Source of the DNA: Candidatus Woesearchaeota archaeon
GTDB lineage: Archaea; Nanobdellota; Nanobdellia; Woesearchaeales; WJKL01
Assembly (NCBI GenBank): GCA_019322455.1
Contig: JAHWIT010000171.1
Location: forward strand, 1-5,970
Direction: 5' to 3'
DNA: 5,970 nucleotides
Made by a program: the position numbers and the translations under genes. Shown here one piece after another: positions 4,947-5,970 of the stretch (the stretch's first letter is position 1; each line of letters opens with the position of its first letter). Below the pieces are notes generated by a model, which saw only the letters and a program-made list of their open reading frames with translations, searched no databases and was not told the DNA's origin.

Positions 4947-5970
4947 ATGATTGAGTCTAAGAAAGAATTGATTTCAGAAAAGGAATGGATTAAACATATC
5001 AATAGTTTGAAAACTAGTAAGAAAACAACAAAAACTGAGTTGAAAAAACAAATAATTAATGCAGTTAAGAAAAGAATTCCTAAAAAGAGATTTGGGATAT
5101 TTTTTTCTGGCGGTGTAGATTCTTCATTGATTGCTTTGATTTGCAAGCAATTGAAAGCTGATTTTATATGTTATGCTGTTGGGTTAGAGAATGCAGCTGA
5201 TATAGAAGCAGCTAGAAAAGCAGCAAAATTATTGAATGTAAAATTAAGGTTTAAAATATTTGATTTAAAAGAGATGGAAAAGATAATTAAGTCAACAACA
5301 GAGATAGTTGGGCCAGATGTAATGAAGGTTGGAGTTGGTTCTGTTGTTTATGCTGCTGCAGAATTAGCTAAGAAGGATAAAATTAAGGTATTTTTTTCTG
5401 GTCTTGGTTCAGAAGAGATATTTGCTGGATATGAAAGGCATGTTGCTGTTGATGATGTAAATAAGGAGTGTTGGAAGGGTTTGAAGGATATGTATCAAAG
5501 AGATTTTTTAAGAGATTATTTGATTGCAAGGAGTTTAGGAATAGATATTTTAACACCTTTTTTAGATTCTGATTTAATTAAGACAGCAATGCAGATTCCT
5601 GGAAAAGAAAAGTTGAACAAAGATTATAAGAAATTAATTTTAAGGAAAATAGCTGAGGAAATAGGATTAGCAAAAGAGATTTCATGGAGGCCAAAAAAAG
5701 CTGCACAATATGGAAGCAAGTTTGATAGAGCAATTTTAAGATTAGCAAGAAGGAATGGATTTAAGTATAAAAGGAATTATTTAATGAAGTTTTTTCCATT
5801 AGGAGCATTGGTTAGTTCTGGAAAAGACAGTGTTTATGCAATGTATAAGATGATTAAACAAGGTTATAAGATTAATTGTATTATTTCAATGAAAAGCAAG
5901 AATCCTGATTCATTTATGTTTCATACTCCTGGAATAGAGATGGTTAAATTGCAAAGCAAAGCATTTGGAA
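4947..5970 (+). CDS. Asparagine-synthetase-like ligase fused to Dph6-type diphthine-ammonia ligase (3' end outside window)
   Basis: The frame is open to the window edge: 341 complete codons with no stop. Residues about 35-270 are an asparagine synthetase C-terminal (AsnB) domain: PP-loop SGGVDSS (54-60), SGLGSEEIFAGY (151-162), TPFLD (203-207) and WRPKKAAQYGS (247-257). The N-terminal glutaminase with its catalytic Cys2 is absent; only 53 mostly charged residues precede the PP-loop. Thus free ammonia or another amine would be the acceptor. From about 285 a second ATP-binding domain begins: LVSSGKDSVYAMY (288-300), then SMKSKNPDSFMFHTPGIEMVKLQSKAFG (314-341). This is the signature of Dph6, which amidates diphthine on elongation factor 2 with ATP and ammonium to form diphthamide. 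Glu of the AsnB loop SGEGSDE is Leu153 here, and the SGGKDS loop of Dph6 reads SSGKDS. The ATG at 4947 fits a leaderless promoter. The domain calls are firm; the joint function is inference. Confidence 0.9.
   Translation, partial: MIESKKELISEKEWIKHINSLKTSKKTTKTELKKQIINAVKKRIPKKRFGIFFSGGVDSSLIALICKQLKADFICYAVGLENAADIEAARKAAKLLNVKLRFKIFDLKEMEKIIKSTTEIVGPDVMKVGVGSVVYAAAELAKKDKIKVFFSGLGSEEIFAGYERHVAVDDVNKECWKGLKDMYQRDFLRDYLIARSLGIDILTPFLDSDLIKTAMQIPGKEKLNKDYKKLILRKIAEEIGLAKEISWRPKKAAQYGSKFDRAILRLARRNGFKYKRNYLMKFFPLGALVSSGKDSVYAMYKMIKQGYKINCIISMKSKNPDSFMFHTPGIEMVKLQSKAFG

Noticed and set aside
4892..5146. Leftward 84-codon hydrophobic open frame
   Set aside because: Antisense to the start of the AsnB-like/Dph6 gene, including its PP-loop; hydrophobicity is the antisense of Lys-rich codons.
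1..5970. CRISPR array, transposase, rRNA or tRNA genes
   Set aside because: No regularly spaced repeats, transposase motifs, terminal inverted repeats or structured RNA gene sequences were seen on either strand.

Overview
The window looks like a piece of an AT-rich archaeal genome, most likely a small-genome DPANN-type archaeon of the Woesearchaeota/Pacearchaeota kind. This lineage is inferred, not proven. The support is an archaeal-type NMN adenylyltransferase, a TrmB-family regulator, an ammonia ligase domain of diphthamide synthesis (Dph6), and archaeal TATA boxes placed about 27 nt before start codons, which predicts leaderless mRNAs. TGA and TAG both act as normal stops.

Left part (1-1223): the 3' end of dnaJ runs rightward and converges on a two-gene leftward unit of unknown small proteins. 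These are a 91-residue soluble protein followed after 2 nt by a 135-residue probable membrane protein. Their promoter is back-to-back with that of a TrmB-like regulator, and an inverted repeat lies midway between the two TATA boxes, so the regulator may control itself and the small-protein pair.

Middle (1224-3202): trmB reads rightward and meets a leftward NAD operon with no base between the two stop codons. In that operon nadE (ammonia-dependent NAD synthetase) overlaps nadM (NMN/NaMN adenylyltransferase) by 4 nt (ATGA), so the last two steps of NAD synthesis are translationally coupled.

Right-middle (3203-4720): two leftward genes of unknown function. One encodes a 339-residue secreted lipoprotein with a clear lipobox, the other a 100-residue charged helical protein. 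Each has its own promoter.

Right end (4721-5970): a structured, repeat-containing intergenic stretch precedes a rightward gene cut by the window edge. It encodes an asparagine-synthetase-like ATP ligase domain without a glutaminase domain, fused in frame to a Dph6-type diphthine-ammonia ligase domain. This fusion is the most interesting item. Both of its domains carry PP-loops, and the loops differ from the family consensus at notable positions. With NadE, the window carries three ATP-dependent amidating domains that have no glutaminase domain of their own.
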